Assembly (NCBI GenBank): GCA_019677205.1
Contig: JAAMXY010000665.1
Location: 124,001-188,000, forward strand
Length of the DNA stretch: 64,000 nucleotides
Direction of reading: 5' to 3'
From: Pinguiococcus pyrenoidosus
Lineage: Eukaryota > Sar > Pinguiophyceae > Pinguiochrysidales > Pinguiochrysidaceae
Below, piece after piece: positions 61,827-64,000 of the stretch (its first letter is position 1; every line of letters starts with the position of its first letter). Below the pieces are notes generated by a model. It made no database searches and was not told where the DNA came from. It was given only the letters and a program-made list of their open reading frames with translations. The position numbers were made by a program, and so were the translations under genes.

Positions 61827-64000
61827 ATGGCCGACGGGGACCACGTGGACGAGCTCAAGCAGGCCTTCCAAGCGTGCGGCGGAGAGGACAGTGGCTCCGT
61901 ATCCGTTGCGGACCTCATTCCGAAGCTCCGGCAGCTCGGGGAATGGGATCTCGTGGACAGACTGCGCCGCAGCCAAAGCGATCAGGTGTCCTTCGCGGAT
62001 CTGCTCGGTCACGCGAACCTCGAGCACTTCCTGGACAACTCCAAGGACGAAGATATGGCCGTGTCCGACACGACTTCCGAGCTGGACAACTCGAGCAGCC
62101 GCCTGCGCATGTCCTCTCTGGACGATGACCCTGCCCTGAAAGAGGCTCAGGAGGAGCATGCGAAGAAGGAGGAGAGCGAGAAGGAGGAGGAGGAGGAGAC
62201 CCCTGCGGCACCGCCAGAGTCGCCCGACGCCGAGGAGGAGGAGAAGGAGAAGGAGAAAGAAGCGAAAGAAAAGGAAGCGAAGGAAAAGGAAGCGAAGGAG
62301 AAAGAGGTCAAGGAAAAGGAAGCCAGGGAGAAGGAGGCCAAGAAGAAAAAGAAGAAGAAGAAGGAGGAGAAGAGCAAGCAGCGGCAGAAGCAGCGCGAGG
62401 AAGACTCTTCCGCCAGCCAGGTAGGTTCCCTTCTCTGCGTCTGTTCGCAGGGAGTCTGCGAGGAGCCTAAAGCGCGACGCCCTAGGCGTCTTCGGAGGAT
62501 TCAAGCAAGATGACCGTCGCGGTAGCCGTGCTCGTGGAGTCCGAGCAGGAGAAGAAGCAAAAGCGGCTCCGCGAAGGGCGCAGATCAGCAAGCGACGAGT
62601 CGTCGGCGGACGAGCCGACAACTCCACCGCGGGCCAAGTTCGAAGGCGACGAGGACAGCAGCGACGGTTCTGGGAGCGCCACTGAAACCAAGACGAGGAG
62701 CGAAACCCCCATCAGGTCGCCCTTCAGGTGGCTTCGCGGCGCCTTCACCAAGAGGAAGCAAGGGGTAAGGGCAGCTTGCTATGGATCAACGCCTTTCCAG
62801 TCTCACCATGTATGCATTGAAGGATGAAGGCTGGGAAGACGCAGCCGCGCTGCACCGCGACGCTCGGGGCACGCCGCCGGACAAATCAAGTGACACGGCC
62901 GAGGAAAAGAGCGTCCACAGAGAGCGGAGATCGGCAGCGAAGGGCGAGAGGACGTCGCGGCCCAGCTCCGAGTCGCGTCCGAGATCTTCGTCGAGCCGAG
63001 GTGGCCGCCGAAAAGGCGACAGCGCCGCGGAGGCCAGCGAGAAGCCACCCAAGACTCCCTCGAAGCCTCCGAGCGAGAAGTTTGAGATGCGGAAATCTGC
63101 TGCCTCCGCAGCACGGGAGGCGCCACTTGGTACCTGCCACACGTCCTGCCAAGCATTCGTCGCTGTGCCGTACTGACCAGATGCGGCGCAGGTCCCCCCG
63201 CCCAGGAGAGCTCGAAGAAGCAAAAGGGTGATCGAGCGGCGAGCAAGGCGCGACCGAATTACGAGGAGAACGCCGAAAAGCTCGCCGACGAGCGCTCTGC
63301 GGATGATAGCGGGGAGCCTTCGAAGACGGCGCAGGGGAGCAAGGCCGGCAACAAGTACTCCGAGCACAAGAAGAAGCACTTCCGCCACGCCACGGAACTG
63401 CCTAGAAGCAGCTACGCGGACCCGGTGAAGCCCTCGGAGCGGGTCCAGCGCCCAAGTGGAAGGGCACATGCGCGACACGCCAGCGAAATGCCCTCGCGTG
63501 AGCCTGTGCTTTCCGTGGATGACCACTACGTCGCGAGAACGCACCTGGAGGGAGCCGAGGCGAGGCGGGACCCGATCCCTGGTCGCCTCCGCCTTCATGG
63601 GCTCGTCGGCGAGCGCCTCGAGCACATGATGGAGCTGCAGTACCGCAAGAGTAAGTCTTGGGAATCTGGATTCCGGTCCGCGCCGACCCGCGACTTACCG
63701 CTCGGCCGCCCTTCTAGATGTGATCGGAGAGCAAGACGTGGGTCTCCTGCGTACGCACGCTCCCCGCAATTCCGGAGGTCCCCTGCAGATCATCTGGGAG
63801 GGCATGCTCGACAAGAAGGGCACCACGACTCTGTTGGGGGCCTTCCATCATCGATACGTCATCCTCTACGGAACGGCGAACGGGAACAAAGACGACATGG
63901 AGCTCCGCTGGTACCGCCGCAAGGTCGAGTCGTCCTGGGGGAGCATCCCAATCGAAGAAAGAGGCTCCATTCCGCTCAGCAGGGTTGATTCGATTGAGCC
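61827..64000 (+). CDS. Charged protein with EF-hand-like start and PH domain, partial at window end
   Basis: Exons 61827–62420, 62486–62764, 62823–63129, 63192–63650 and 63718 onward join in phases 0, 0, 1 and 1. The gene continues past 64000. The N-terminus (ELKQAFQACGGEDSGSVSVA) resembles a degenerate EF-hand pair. A highly repetitive KEAKEKE region (about 130–185) with a Lys run follows, then Ser/Glu/Arg-rich disordered stretches. Exon 5 begins a PH domain: LQIIWEGMLDKKGTTTLLGA, FHHRYVILYG, LRWYRRKVES and SIPLSRVDSIE. PH domains bind phosphoinositides or proteins. The first 190 residues would suit a cytoskeletal linker, but I recognise no named protein. Confidence 0.7.

Overview
The window is nuclear DNA of a eukaryote: GC-rich coding sequence, many short GT–AG introns (about 40–130 bp), monoexonic and multi-exon genes on both strands, and one 22-base assembly gap. 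Four proteins begin with ER signal peptides; in three, the predicted cleavage point is followed by Phe (motifs GADA|F, RLDA|F, VLS|F) and then by a basic stretch. That is the bipartite signal of red-lineage complex plastids. Together with Pro-Ser-x-Glu-Pro-Ser stalks typical of stramenopile surface proteins, this suggests a photosynthetic stramenopile (ochrophyte) or close relative. The organism assignment is inference.

Layout. 0–5.7 kb: tRNA-dihydrouridine synthase DUS1, a foldback MITE-like element, an ankyrin/DUF4116 protein. 5.7–24.9 kb: a predicted plastid (thylakoid lumen) protein, a WD40 protein, kinesin-7, a small methyltransferase, exocyst SEC3, two tandem paralogous type I membrane proteins with conserved intron position, a tail-anchored sugar nucleotidyltransferase-like protein, and an unknown coiled-coil membrane protein. 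25.1–27.8 kb: an apparently intact 2.7 kb Tc1/mariner-IS630-type transposon with perfect 146 bp inverted repeats, TA duplications, a DD40E transposase and a convergent second gene. 28–40 kb: an ankyrin/LRR protein, a lipid-transfer (SMP) protein with an N-terminal anchor and a BAR-like helical region, ARF1, a REEP/HVA22 protein, a small conserved plastid protein and a protein kinase. 41.2–43.4 kb is mainly gene-poor. 43.4–64 kb: OMA1-type metalloprotease, plastid 2OG-Fe(II) oxygenase, NSUN2, a degenerate ornithine-decarboxylase-like protein, an unknown type II membrane protein, PIG-L deacetylase, a COX6c/5c-like subunit, a Tubby protein, a cupin protein, and the 5' part of an acidic/basic repeat protein ending in a PH domain that runs off the window.

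There are no operons. Genes alternate in orientation and several head-to-head pairs are separated by a short very AT-rich island that is absent from tail-to-tail spacers. Membrane trafficking and phosphoinositide biology recur (SEC3, ARF1, SMP, Tubby, PH, REEP), but nothing in the sequence links these genes functionally. The most unusual items are the two-gene transposon, the membrane-anchored BAR-like/SMP fusion, the ODC-like protein lacking its cofactor residues, and the tandem stalk-protein pair.
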